From an uncultured Campylobacter sp. (lineage in GTDB: Bacteria; Campylobacterota; Campylobacteria; Campylobacterales; Campylobacteraceae): a stretch of 35,000 nt of DNA. A model generated the notes under the pieces. It was not told the DNA's origin, did not search any database, and saw only the letters and a list, made by a program, of their open reading frames with translations. Of this stretch, positions 8,389-16,092 are shown one piece after another. Location: assembly GCF_937973075.1 (NCBI RefSeq), contig NZ_CALBWL010000076.1, positions 1 through 35,000 of the forward strand, given 5' to 3'. How positions within the stretch are numbered: the first letter of the stretch is position 1; each line of letters starts with the position of its first letter. The translations under genes and the position numbers were made by a program.

Positions 8389-9546
8389 TTATCGCAAGCG
8401 ACTGCGAGCCCTCTTAATTTCGTTTCTGCAGATTTCATTAACCTGTTCGCCCTCGCTATTTCGCAAGATAACCTCGTAGTCCGTGATTTCGCGATCTTTG
8501 TTATATCCCTTGATATATCTGAATCTCGATAAAACTATTTTAAAGGATTCTACATCGTCTAAAGTATACTTATCGCGTAGCTTGACGTAGTTAAAATTAC
8601 TACTAGTAAGCATATGAAAATTATTAAATTTTTGCTTTAAATTTAGCGTATAAATTGCCGTATGAGGCGTATCGTTATCGCAACGATTAAATTCGCTTTC
8701 ATCGAAGGCAAGCGCGAGGCAAATTTCATCTCCGCAGATTACCTTTATATCTTTGGCGCTGCTGTTTATACGTATGGTCTGCCGCCATCCCTCGCCTTTG
8801 ATCTCAAAGATATTGCGAGCAAGCTTTTTGGCTATTTCATCTCCGACATAACCTTCAGCTTCAGATTGATAAGCTGGGCCGAGCCCAGAGTAGTTCTGCT
8901 TTTTCGGAAAATCCGCAAGCGGAGTTTGAAGCTCACTTATAGCATTTAAATTTTCCTCGGTGCCTTGTGGAGCCGCAAAAGAGGTGCCCCTCATAGAGTG
9001 TAGATTAAAGAAGCCGATAAATTTCCTCACGACCTTATACGCCGTTTGAGAAAATATCTTGGCTTCATTTTTAAAAAGCGAAATATCGTAGATGCCGTAG
9101 CTATAATATCCAAGCTCTCTACTCACCCACTTTTCGTCCGGCGAACGATCGATCTCGTCGTATCCGTAGTAGCGCTCTGGCATATCTTTTTGTAGCAAAA
9201 AGTCGTCGCTATCGCTGTCCTCATACCTAAGCCAGACCCCAAAATCGTCCTTAATGTATAGATAATCAAACTTCGCGCCTCCTGCGAATTTTTTCTCGCC
9301 TAGCCAAAATACGGGTCTTTTGTCTAGACTCGGCAGAGCGGCGACGGGAGGCAAATTTTGTAGCTCTTTTTCAAATTTTTCATCGATATAATCGCAAGCG
9401 CTAGTGGGCATACTAGGATCGCAACCCTCGGGCGTATCGGATGAAAAAAGCAAATTTAAAATCACAAATATATACAGCACAAAAAGCACGCATGCAACGC
9501 TCACGACCAAGGCGGTAATTTTTAAAATTTTTATAAAAGTTTTCAT
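8389..9546 (-). CDS. Membrane-anchored protein of unknown function
   Basis: 385 residues, not recognised. One N-terminal membrane helix (residues about 10-34, ITALVVSVACVLFVLYIFVIL) is preceded by lysines, so the rest probably faces the periplasm. The body is charged and aromatic-rich with many Asp/Tyr pairs (for example RYYGYDEIDRSPDEKW and GYYSYGIYDISLF), suggesting a beta-rich domain, and there are four cysteines after the helix that may pair. It lies 68 bases downstream of the glycosidase-like gene on the same strand, so the two may share a transcript. Its base composition is like its neighbours. Confidence 0.6.
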   Translation of the reverse strand: MKTFIKILKITALVVSVACVLFVLYIFVILNLLFSSDTPEGCDPSMPTSACDYIDEKFEKELQNLPPVAALPSLDKRPVFWLGEKKFAGGAKFDYLYIKDDFGVWLRYEDSDSDDFLLQKDMPERYYGYDEIDRSPDEKWVSRELGYYSYGIYDISLFKNEAKIFSQTAYKVVRKFIGFFNLHSMRGTSFAAPQGTEENLNAISELQTPLADFPKKQNYSGLGPAYQSEAEGYVGDEIAKKLARNIFEIKGEGWRQTIRINSSAKDIKVICGDEICLALAFDESEFNRCDNDTPHTAIYTLNLKQKFNNFHMLTSSNFNYVKLRDKYTLDDVESFKIVLSRFRYIKGYNKDREITDYEVILRNSEGEQVNEICRNEIKRARSRLR

Positions 9547-9614
9547 ATCTAAATTTTACCTCGTTGCACCTAAAAAGCATAAAATTTTGCTTTAAATTTG
9601 AAATCCTCCGCGTA

Positions 9615-10604
9615 TTATCTGTACGCTTCGCCTATTGCTTCGCTAAGACTTTTTAGCAGTTCGTCCGTGGCTTCTGCTTTGTCGCGCGCGCCGCGATTTT
9701 TGCCGTTTGAAGCGCCGGATCCCGCCCCGCTTACGCAGTCTTGCACGAAATACCACCAAAAATACCCGCCCACGTAGTTTTTAGCGTAGCGCGGCATCGT
9801 ATAATACCGCCTCATCATCGCCCTTTTGCTCACCTGCGTAGCGTCCGACGCCGTGTTTCCGCACTCGCCGATGCCGAGCTTTGAAGCGGGAAAGGCGCTT
9901 TGCAGATCTGTAAAAATTTCGCTCCAATCAGGCGCAAAGCCCTCGTTGTCGTCCTCGTAGTAACTTACGAAAAGATAATCCACCCCCTCTTTCATATCCT
10001 GCGGCACGAATTTTTGCAGCCACTCGCGCATCTGCGTTTTCTGCGCTCCGGGCGGCGTATAATATGCAGTAAGCGCCGTCTTGGCGCCCTTTTTGTGGAT
10101 GAGCTCGAAGGCCGCGATCATCTTAGCGGCGATAAAATTCGCATCGTCCCCCAGCCATCCCTCTCCGTTTATTTCGTTGCCGATCTCCCAGATCGCGACG
10201 TGGGGCGCAAGCGCAGCGTAGGCGTCCGAGAACCTCTTTTCGTAGCTTTTCACGCTTTTGTACGAGCTCATCTCGTAGGAGTCCACGGGGCAGGCCATTA
10301 CGTACGAAACCTCGCTAAGCCGCCTAAAAAGAGGCTCGTACTCGCGCGGAGCGATATCTTTTGACATCACGACGCGTACGGTGGGCTTTACGGGTAGGGC
10401 TTGCAGGGCGCGCACGATGCTCTGCAGCTTCGCGCCCGAGGCGTCTTGCGTGTCCTCGTACCAGCCGTCGTCGATCGTAACGCCCCAGATGAAGTCAGAT
10501 TTAAAATTTTGCTTTGAAATTTTATTTGGATTTTCGCCGTAAAGTACGCCGCAAAACAGCGCTCCGCAAAATAGCGCGAGAGATATGTGTTTAAAATAGA
10601 CCAC
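9615..10604 (-). CDS. Secreted clan GH-A glycoside hydrolase-like protein
   Basis: 329 residues from the proposed GTG start at 10604, chosen because AAGGAG lies six bases upstream and the protein then begins with a clean signal peptide (VYFKHISLALFCGALFCGVLYG, cut near YG-EN). An upstream ATG at 10673 is open but lacks this support. The TIM-barrel hallmarks of clan GH-A are present: IWEIGNEING (acid/base Glu144 after Asn on strand 4) and LGIGECGN (nucleophile Glu247 on strand 7), about 100 residues apart as expected. The C-terminus has YFWWYFVQD, aromatic as in the strand 8 region. Substrate and family number are not assignable. Secreted glycosidases are uncommon in Campylobacter. Upstream is a six-TM protein, 76 bases away. 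Confidence 0.7.
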   Translation of the reverse strand: MVYFKHISLALFCGALFCGVLYGENPNKISKQNFKSDFIWGVTIDDGWYEDTQDASGAKLQSIVRALQALPVKPTVRVVMSKDIAPREYEPLFRRLSEVSYVMACPVDSYEMSSYKSVKSYEKRFSDAYAALAPHVAIWEIGNEINGEGWLGDDANFIAAKMIAAFELIHKKGAKTALTAYYTPPGAQKTQMREWLQKFVPQDMKEGVDYLFVSYYEDDNEGFAPDWSEIFTDLQSAFPASKLGIGECGNTASDATQVSKRAMMRRYYTMPRYAKNYVGGYFWWYFVQDCVSGAGSGASNGKNRGARDKAEATDELLKSLSEAIGEAYR

Positions 10605-10680
10605 GGCTTGCTCCTTGATTTTAAATTTTAAAAATTTAGCTCTTTGCCGGTCTTTCCACAACCAATCAAGCAATCAAAAT

Positions 10681-11274
10681 TTATCTTTTGCCTCTAAGAT
10701 CATAAGAATAATACGAACGAGAAAAACCCTCTACGCTGAACATAGCAAAAGCATTAAGTGCAAGAGCCGCTAAGCTGAGCAGCACCGTAGCGGGCAGTGA
10801 AAAGCGCGCCAAAAATGCATTTGCAATAGCAGCAAGTACAAGCGCGATAAAGCAATATGAAAATATCGCGACTCCGCTAGTATCGGCAAGCTCCTGATAA
10901 AATCTATAAAAAAACAGAAACGATGCGATAAATCCTAATGCAAGTAGTATTTGAGCGATGATGCCGCCCGCTAAAAATATAAATAACAATACGCCTATAA
11001 ATATTGCCGCAAAGGCGATGGCTGCGTTACGCAAAAGGCTGCGGCTTGCGGTAAGCTTGGAGATATTATAAATGCTAAAGATAAAAAGCACGAATGCCGC
11101 TGCGCTTAGTAATACTCCCAATCCGCCGTAAATTCCTAATAGCAATAGCACCAGTTCGGCTATAGCTTTTAAGGCGCAGGCCGCGATGAAGGTGTATTTG
11201 ATGAGCGCTACTTCTTTTTCTTGAGGGTTTGAGGGCTGCTGGCCTTGAGTGTGGAGGTAGTCGTTTAAGTCCAT
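10681..11274 (-). CDS. Six-helix membrane protein of unknown function
   Basis: 197 residues, not assignable to a family. A polar N-terminal tail (about 27 residues, QGQQPSNPQEKE) is followed by about six membrane helices, with basic loops between them (SKLTASRSLLRNA), and a short basic tail ending YDLRGKR. AAGGAG five bases before the ATG at 11274, and a TATACT box at 11300-11305, make it the likely first gene of a minus-strand unit with the glycosidase-like gene and the anchored protein. Confidence 0.65.
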   Translation of the reverse strand: MDLNDYLHTQGQQPSNPQEKEVALIKYTFIAACALKAIAELVLLLLGIYGGLGVLLSAAAFVLFIFSIYNISKLTASRSLLRNAAIAFAAIFIGVLLFIFLAGGIIAQILLALGFIASFLFFYRFYQELADTSGVAIFSYCFIALVLAAIANAFLARFSLPATVLLSLAALALNAFAMFSVEGFSRSYYSYDLRGKR

Positions 11275-11299
11275 GGTTGCTCCTTGAAATTTATGTAGA

Positions 11300-11305
11300 A
11301 GTATA
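11300..11305 (-). promoter_or_regulatory. -10 box for the six-TM protein gene
   Basis: Minus strand reads TTTTTTAGATATACTTC, a TATACT box 26 bases before the start codon. Confidence 0.4.
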
Positions 11306-11494
11306 TCTAAAAAACGAATAGGTAAAAATAAATTTCAAAATTTAGCGGCTCGCGGGCGTCGTACAAAGAAAGTGCCGCACAAAGGCGGGTAAATTTAAGA
11401 GGTAAATTTTAAAATTTAGATCGGAATTCCGGCGCTGACGCGGTGGGTAAATTTCAAGCGGGCTGTAAATTTAAAAAGATTTGAGATATATTTC

Positions 11495-11531
11495 GCGCGG
11501 ATCTGCAAATTTAAAATCCGCAAATCCGCGC
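11495..11531 (-). terminator. Hairpin after rpsU
   Basis: GCGCGGAT and ATCCGCGC form a perfect eight-base-pair stem seven bases after the rpsU stop, with a 21-base loop containing an AAATTT. There is no strong T-run, so it may be an RNA-stabilising hairpin rather than an intrinsic terminator. Confidence 0.35.
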
Positions 11532-11537
11532 AAATTG

Positions 11538-11750
11538 CTACAAGCGGGACTCGTAGCGACGTAGCGTGTAAAGACGTTTAAGCATCTTTTTGCGAGCTGA
11601 AATTTTTTGCTTTTTGCGGACTTCCGTCATCGGCTCAAAAAATCGTCTCGCGCGAACCTCGGTAACGACTAGGTTACGATCAGTCTGCTTCTTAAAGCGT
11701 CTGTAAGCTTCGTCAAATGATTCGTTCGGATATACCTTTACTCCAGGCAC
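11538..11750 (-). CDS. rpsU: 30S ribosomal protein S21
   Basis: Small basic protein with the epsilonproteobacterial S21 sequence (NESFDEAYRRFKKQ, RNLVVTEVRARRFFEPMTE, ending RRYESRL). It binds near the 16S 3' end in the small subunit. Two GTG codons compete: 11759 (73 residues) and 11750 (70 residues). I favour 11750 because relatives are 70 residues and begin at the Pro-Gly that follows; neither has ideal ribosome-site spacing. It follows the lipoprotein gene by about 50 bases on the same strand. Confidence 0.93.
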   Translation of the reverse strand: MPGVKVYPNESFDEAYRRFKKQTDRNLVVTEVRARRFFEPMTEVRKKQKISARKKMLKRLYTLRRYESRL

Positions 11751-11801
11751 TTTCCTCACCGCCTTTCAAAAAAATGAATCGTGAGTTTAGCGAAAAATTC
11801 C

Positions 11802-12434
11802 TTAAATTTGCTTTTGAAGCGCTTTTTTATACTTCCACACGCTTCTGTTATTGCGAGTATCTATCATCGAAAGCTCTAAAAGTAGGCTTTCGCTTGCCTG
11901 CGCGGTAGAATTTTTAGCTGCAGAATTTAAGCTTTTTGCTTTTTTAGATCCTGCCTTACCATCGTTTGCCGCAGCGGGACTTTGCGGTGAAATTTTACCT
12001 ACCAAGATGTAATCCGGCGCGTAGATCGAGCCGCTTTCTACGGCGTGATAGCCACGGCTTACGCCATCGTTGCTAAATACGAGTTCATCTTTACTTGGAG
12101 CGTCGGTGACGACTGCTTTGCCTGAATGCAGCAGTGAAATTCTAATTTTTTTGCTCAAAAATTCCGCATCCACGCCGTGCGCGTTCGTCCCGTCCAGCGG
12201 TTCGATGCCGACGACGCTGAATCTACCGCCTCTCTTGCCGACGATACGCTTTGAGAGTAGATCAGCTATGCTTTCGCCTGCGATGCGCTCCAGATATGCG
12301 TTTGGATATCCTGCGTGGTCGATGCCTCCTGCAAGTGCCGAATTGCCCGTGCTTTTAGAGCCTTTAAGCGCAGCGCAGCCCGCTAAAAAGGTACATAGTA
12401 AAATCACGAAAAAACTTATTTTAAAATTTTTCAT
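11802..12434 (-). CDS. LpoB-like outer-membrane lipoprotein
   Basis: 210 residues. A signal peptide with lipobox LAGC puts the acylated Cys at residue 20. The remainder resembles the LpoB/DUF family of penicillin-binding-protein activators: a leading helix (ERIAGESIADLLSKRI), the RISLLHSGKAVVTD segment, a strand DYILVGKISPQ, and the closing LLLELSMIDTRNNRSVWKYKK, where LpoB has its 'sole/variable ... W' ending. A low-complexity Ala/Lys/Ser stretch (about residues 152-180) interrupts the last two strands. A role in peptidoglycan synthase activation is inferred from family likeness only. TATAAT at 12468-12473 fits its promoter. Confidence 0.6.
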   Translation of the reverse strand: MKNFKISFFVILLCTFLAGCAALKGSKSTGNSALAGGIDHAGYPNAYLERIAGESIADLLSKRIVGKRGGRFSVVGIEPLDGTNAHGVDAEFLSKKIRISLLHSGKAVVTDAPSKDELVFSNDGVSRGYHAVESGSIYAPDYILVGKISPQSPAAANDGKAGSKKAKSLNSAAKNSTAQASESLLLELSMIDTRNNRSVWKYKKALQKQI

Positions 12435-12467
12435 AGCATTTCCAAATTTTATAAAATAAACTTCGCG

Positions 12468-12473
12468 ATTATA
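12468..12473 (-). promoter_or_regulatory. -10 box for the lipoprotein gene
   Basis: Minus strand reads CTCGCTATAATCGCG, a perfect TATAAT 33 bases before the ATG. Confidence 0.5.
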
Positions 12474-12563
12474 GCGAGATTTAGTTAAATTTCGTTTTTT
12501 ATAAGCAAAATTTGTAACGGATATTCCGCTCGTTCCTTTAATTTTGAGTTAAAGATTCCTTGA

Positions 12564-12569
12564 TATACT
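12564..12569 (+). promoter_or_regulatory. -10 box for nrdD
   Basis: CCTTGATATACTTTC carries TATACT 36 bases before the nrdD ATG. I see no convincing FNR-type TTGAT-N4-ATCAA site. Confidence 0.4.
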
Positions 12570-12605
12570 TTCTGCCAATTTATTCAGAAAATTCGCGGGG
12601 TTATT

Positions 12606-14714
12606 ATGAAGAAAATCATTAAAAGAGACGGAAGTTTTCAAGAATTTCAATCCTACAAAATAAAAGATGCTATCAAAAAAGCCTACAAAAGCGTCGGTAA
12701 CGAGTTTGACGAAAAAGTCTTTGATAACGTAATGAGCGCGATCGTTTTTAAAGATAAATTAAGTGTCGAAGATATTCAAGATTTAATCGAGAAAAAGCTC
12801 TTCGAAGCGGGCGATTTCGCCGTTTTGAAAAGCTTCATGATCTACCGCCACACGCACAAGATGCAGCGCGAGCACATTTTGGGGCTTGAGGAGGATACGA
12901 CCTACATCAACTGCACCCAGACGGTCAATGAATATATCAGCAAGCAGGATTGGCGAATTTTAGCAAATTCCAATACCAGCTACTCAAACGCAGGCCTTAT
13001 CAATAATACCGCCGGCAAGGTCATCGCAAACTACTGGCTAGATAAAATTTACTCTCGCGAGGAGGGCGCAGCGCACCGAAACGGCGACTATCATATCCAC
13101 GATCTGGACTGCCTTACGGCGTATTGCGCGGGCTGGAGCCTGCGCGTGCTTCTAAACGAGGGCTTTAACGGTGTGCGCGGCAGAGTCGAGAGCAAGGCGC
13201 CGAAGCATTTCCGCGAAGCGCTGTATCAGATGGCCAATTTCCTTGGAATTTTACAAAGCGAATGGGCGGGCGCACAGGCGTTTAGCAGCTTTGATACGTA
13301 TCTGGCGCCATACGTTTTCCGCGATAAATTAAGTGACGATGAGGTTAAAAAGGCGATCACTAGCTTCGTGTTTAACCTAAACGTTCCGGCGCGCTGGGGT
13401 CAGAGCCCATTTACCAACGTCACCATCGATATGACCTGCCCGGATGATCTAAAAACGCAGATCCCTACGCATAACAATGAGCATCTATTTAAAAATTTAC
13501 ACGACGAGGAGCTTTTGGCCGAGGCTAAAAGGCGCGGCAAGGACTCGCTTGAGGCTTTGACTTACGGCGATTTCGAGCCCGAGATGAATCGCATCGTGAT
13601 TGCGTTTTACGAGGTTTTAACGACGGGCGATAAGTGTGGTCAGCCCTTTACCTTCCCGATCCCTACGGTAAATTTAACGGAGGAGTTTGATTGGGATACT
13701 CCTGCAGCCGACGCGGTTTTTGAAAACACCGCCAAGGTAGGCTCCAGTTATTTTCAAAATTTTATCGGCTCGCAATATATCACGAACGAAAAGGGCGAGC
13801 GCGTACCCAATCCAAAGGCGTATAAGCCTGGCGCTGTGCGCTCGATGTGCTGCCGTTTGCAGCTTGATCTGCGCGAGCTTCTTAAGCGCGGCGGAGGACT
13901 TTTTGGAAGCGCGGAGATGACGGGAAGTATCGGCGTCGTAACGATAAATTTAGCCCGCCTAGGCTATCTGTATAAAAATAACGAAGAGGCGCTTTATGCG
14001 AGGCTGGACGAGCTTTTAGAGCTTGCAAAATCGACGCTTGAGAAGAAGCGAAAATTCGTTACCGAGATGTTCGAGCGCGGTTTGTATCCATACACGAAGC
14101 GCTATCTGCCGGGCTTTAACAACCATTTCAGCACCATCGGCATCAACGGCGCAAACGAGATGATCCGAAATTTCAGCGGCAACAAAGAAGATATTACGAC
14201 GGAATTCGGGCGTAAATTTGCCCTTAAAATGGTCGATTATCTGCGCGAGAAGATCCGCTCGTTTCAGGAGCAGACCGGAAATTTATATAATCTCGAAGCC
14301 ACGCCTGCCGAGGGAACTACGTATCGCTTCGCCAAAGAGGATAAGAAGCGCTACGCAGATATCATCCAAGCGGGGTTTGATAAAAACATATACTACACCA
14401 ATTCTACGCAGCTTCCGGCAAATTTCGGAAGCGATCCGTTTGAGGCGCTGGCGATGCAGGACGAGCTGCAAAGCTCCTATACAGGCGGCACGGTGCTGCA
14501 TCTGTATATGAAGGAGCGCATAAGCTCGGCTCAGGCGTGCAAACAGCTCGTAAAAAGCGTAGTGCAAAACTACAAGCTTCCTTATATCACGATCACGCCG
14601 ATTTTCAGCGTCTGTCATAAACACGGCTACATCAGCGGCGAGCATGAATACTGCCCGAAATGCGACGAGGAGCTGCTTGCGGAATACAAGGCCAAGCAGA
14701 GCAAGGGCGCCTAA
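12606..14714 (+). CDS. nrdD: Anaerobic (class III) ribonucleoside-triphosphate reductase, large fragment lacking the glycyl-radical tail
   Basis: 702 residues. It reduces NTPs to dNTPs without oxygen. Residues about 3-90 are an ATP-cone allosteric domain (KRDGSFQEF). The ten-stranded barrel follows, with conserved HNGDYHIHDLDCLTAYCAGWSL and the finger-loop region SMCCRLQLDLRELLKRGGG-LFGSAEMTGSIG. The end is a zinc site, C670-x2-H673-x9-C683-x2-C686, then 16 residues and TAA. In ordinary NrdD the glycyl-radical motif RVxGY lies just after this zinc site; here it is absent from this ORF. A second in-frame stop follows (14724-14726), and the motif is on the next ORF in the same frame. nrdG follows. 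So this is a split enzyme rather than a simple truncation. Confidence 0.95.
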   Translation: MKKIIKRDGSFQEFQSYKIKDAIKKAYKSVGNEFDEKVFDNVMSAIVFKDKLSVEDIQDLIEKKLFEAGDFAVLKSFMIYRHTHKMQREHILGLEEDTTYINCTQTVNEYISKQDWRILANSNTSYSNAGLINNTAGKVIANYWLDKIYSREEGAAHRNGDYHIHDLDCLTAYCAGWSLRVLLNEGFNGVRGRVESKAPKHFREALYQMANFLGILQSEWAGAQAFSSFDTYLAPYVFRDKLSDDEVKKAITSFVFNLNVPARWGQSPFTNVTIDMTCPDDLKTQIPTHNNEHLFKNLHDEELLAEAKRRGKDSLEALTYGDFEPEMNRIVIAFYEVLTTGDKCGQPFTFPIPTVNLTEEFDWDTPAADAVFENTAKVGSSYFQNFIGSQYITNEKGERVPNPKAYKPGAVRSMCCRLQLDLRELLKRGGGLFGSAEMTGSIGVVTINLARLGYLYKNNEEALYARLDELLELAKSTLEKKRKFVTEMFERGLYPYTKRYLPGFNNHFSTIGINGANEMIRNFSGNKEDITTEFGRKFALKMVDYLREKIRSFQEQTGNLYNLEATPAEGTTYRFAKEDKKRYADIIQAGFDKNIYYTNSTQLPANFGSDPFEALAMQDELQSSYTGGTVLHLYMKERISSAQACKQLVKSVVQNYKLPYITITPIFSVCHKHGYISGEHEYCPKCDEELLAEYKAKQSKGA

Positions 14715-14753
14715 ATAGCGATTTAAATTTTAATCTTAATGAAAGGATGGAGA

Positions 14754-14918
14754 ATGGAATTTCCAAAAGAGTTAGAAGCAAAACGCACAAAATGCGTCGT
14801 TTACACAAGAGTAATGGGCTATTTGCGCCCCGTAGAGAGTTTTAATATCGGAAAGAAGGGCGAACACAAAGAGCGCGTCTTTTTTGAAGAGAAAAAAGAC
14901 AAAAAGCAGATCGCCTAG
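14754..14918 (+). CDS. Separate glycyl-radical domain peptide of NrdD (54 aa)
   Basis: A 54-residue ORF too short for usual callers. It reads MEFPKELEAKRTKC then VVYTRVMGYLRPVESFN and GKKGEHKERVFF, the exact C-terminal glycyl-radical block of class III reductases (RVxGY, candidate radical Gly22). AAAGGA at 14742-14747 lies six bases before the ATG, a good ribosome site. It starts 39 bases after the nrdD stop, in the same frame but behind two stop codons, and ends 17 bases before nrdG. It should dock onto NrdD beside the zinc site and be activated by NrdG. It is probably a required subunit; a loosely similar case is the GrcA spare part of pyruvate formate-lyase. Frameshift or sequencing error is unlikely because the frame matches and the ORF has its own start signal. 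Confidence 0.88.
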   Translation: MEFPKELEAKRTKCVVYTRVMGYLRPVESFNIGKKGEHKERVFFEEKKDKKQIA

Positions 14919-14935
14919 TCGCCGCTACCGGCCAA

Positions 14936-15658
14936 ATGCAACAAACGCATACGAAGCCGCCGCAAGCCTTAAACCTGCGTAACGCGCAGATTTACGAGAT
15001 CACGCCGTTTACGATGCTTGATTTTGCTGATCACATCGCCGCGATTGCGTGGTTTTGCGGCTGCAATATGCGCTGCATATACTGCTACAACCCACAAATC
15101 GTTACTTCTCAGGGTAAAATTTCAAACGAAGAGTTTCTGCGCTTTTTGGATGCGCGCGCGGGCAAGCTCCAAGGCATCGTATTTAGCGGCGGCGAATGCA
15201 CCTGTGCGAGCGATTTTATCCCGCTGGCGCACGAAGTTAAGCGGCACGGCTTTTTGCTAAAGGTTGACACCAACGGCTCAAATCCGCAAAAGATCGAAGA
15301 GGCGCTAAGCCTAGGGCTGATCGATTATATCGCGCTTGATTTTAAGGCGCCGCGGCAGGATTTTGAGCTCATTACAAAGTCAAGCTTATACGATAAATTT
15401 CTGCAAACTCTTAGGCTTTTGCTGCGGCAAAATTTTAAATTTGAGGTGCGAACGACCGTGCATGCCGATTTTTTAAACAAAGCAAAGATTGAGCAGATGG
15501 CGCAAATTCTATACAGCGAGGGCTACCGCGGCGTTTATTATCTGCAAAACTTCCTGCCTACCGGCGATAATTTCGGCCATTTAAGCGCACCGCTTGCGAG
15601 TTTTGATCCGAGTAAAATCCGCACAGATCTAAAGATCGAACTTCGAAATTTTGATTAA
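14936..15658 (+). CDS. nrdG: Anaerobic ribonucleotide reductase activating enzyme (radical SAM)
   Basis: 240 residues. FCGCNMRCIYCYNP supplies the CxxxCxxC cluster ligands (C43, C47, C50) for a 4Fe-4S centre and SAM; VFSGGECT is the SAM-binding GGE motif, and DTNGSNP and IDYIALDFKAP follow as in the activase family. It would abstract a hydrogen from the glycine on the 54-residue NrdD tail peptide. The start is uncertain: ATG 14936 has no clear ribosome site and gives a polar leader of about 19 residues before the conserved IYEITPFTMLDF. Close spacing to the two upstream genes suggests one nrdD-tail-nrdG operon. Confidence 0.92.
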   Translation: MQQTHTKPPQALNLRNAQIYEITPFTMLDFADHIAAIAWFCGCNMRCIYCYNPQIVTSQGKISNEEFLRFLDARAGKLQGIVFSGGECTCASDFIPLAHEVKRHGFLLKVDTNGSNPQKIEEALSLGLIDYIALDFKAPRQDFELITKSSLYDKFLQTLRLLLRQNFKFEVRTTVHADFLNKAKIEQMAQILYSEGYRGVYYLQNFLPTGDNFGHLSAPLASFDPSKIRTDLKIELRNFD

Positions 15659-16000
15659 ATTTGCGCCGTAGCGCGCGTCTTGCTGCGATGAACGCGATGA
15701 AATTTTAATCTAGCGCGCATTGTTTGGCGTATATTGAGCTGCGATAAAATTTCGCCTTGTCGTTTGCCGCAATAGCGCTTGCCGCAGGCATTGGCGAAAA
15801 GTAAATAGATGGAATTGCACCGCATGCCTTTAAAATTTCATCATAAAATTTTACCCCAAAGCTTCGCCGTAAAATTTCATTTCAAAGCTCCAAGTATGCA
15901 GCCGGTATAAAATTTAGCTTTTGCACGCTTAGTCGCAAAATTCCGCCATGTGCTCCTGCCGAGCTGTGTGCGTCTTATAAAATTCCGCGCAAATTTTACG

Positions 16001-16029
16001 GGTGAAATTTCACGCTTTTAAATTTCACC
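16001..16029. repeat. Perfect 10-bp inverted repeat upstream of nrdB
   Basis: GGTGAAATTT and AAATTTCACC flank a nine-base loop, ending 30 bases before the nrdB -10 box. It could be an operator, or a terminator-like hairpin for nrdG made from two RAATTY sites. It does not match the NrdR box that I know. Confidence 0.4.
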
Positions 16030-16058
16030 TGCAAAGCCTTCGATAAGATTTTTTTCGT

Positions 16059-16064
16059 TACAAT
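16059..16064 (+). promoter_or_regulatory. -10 box for nrdB
   Basis: T-rich run followed by TTACAATACG; TACAAT lies 29 bases before the nrdB ATG. AAAGG follows near 16083. Confidence 0.45.
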
Positions 16065-16092
16065 ACGCCCTAAATTTTTAAAAAGGCAAAAA

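Larger units (their letters stand above)
15659..16092. other. Gap between nrdG and nrdB, rich in RAATTY sites
   Basis: No gene found. About a dozen RAATTY sites in 434 bases. The end carries a perfect inverted repeat (16001-16029) and the nrdB promoter. Confidence 0.5.

Noticed and set aside
14712..14754. nrdD tail separated by a sequencing frameshift
   Set aside because: Both parts are in the same frame, two stop codons intervene, and the second ORF has its own ribosome site and start.
14660..14845. 61-codon plus-strand ORF overlapping the nrdD tail
   Set aside because: It is in a different frame from the clear glycyl-radical peptide, and its translation matches nothing.
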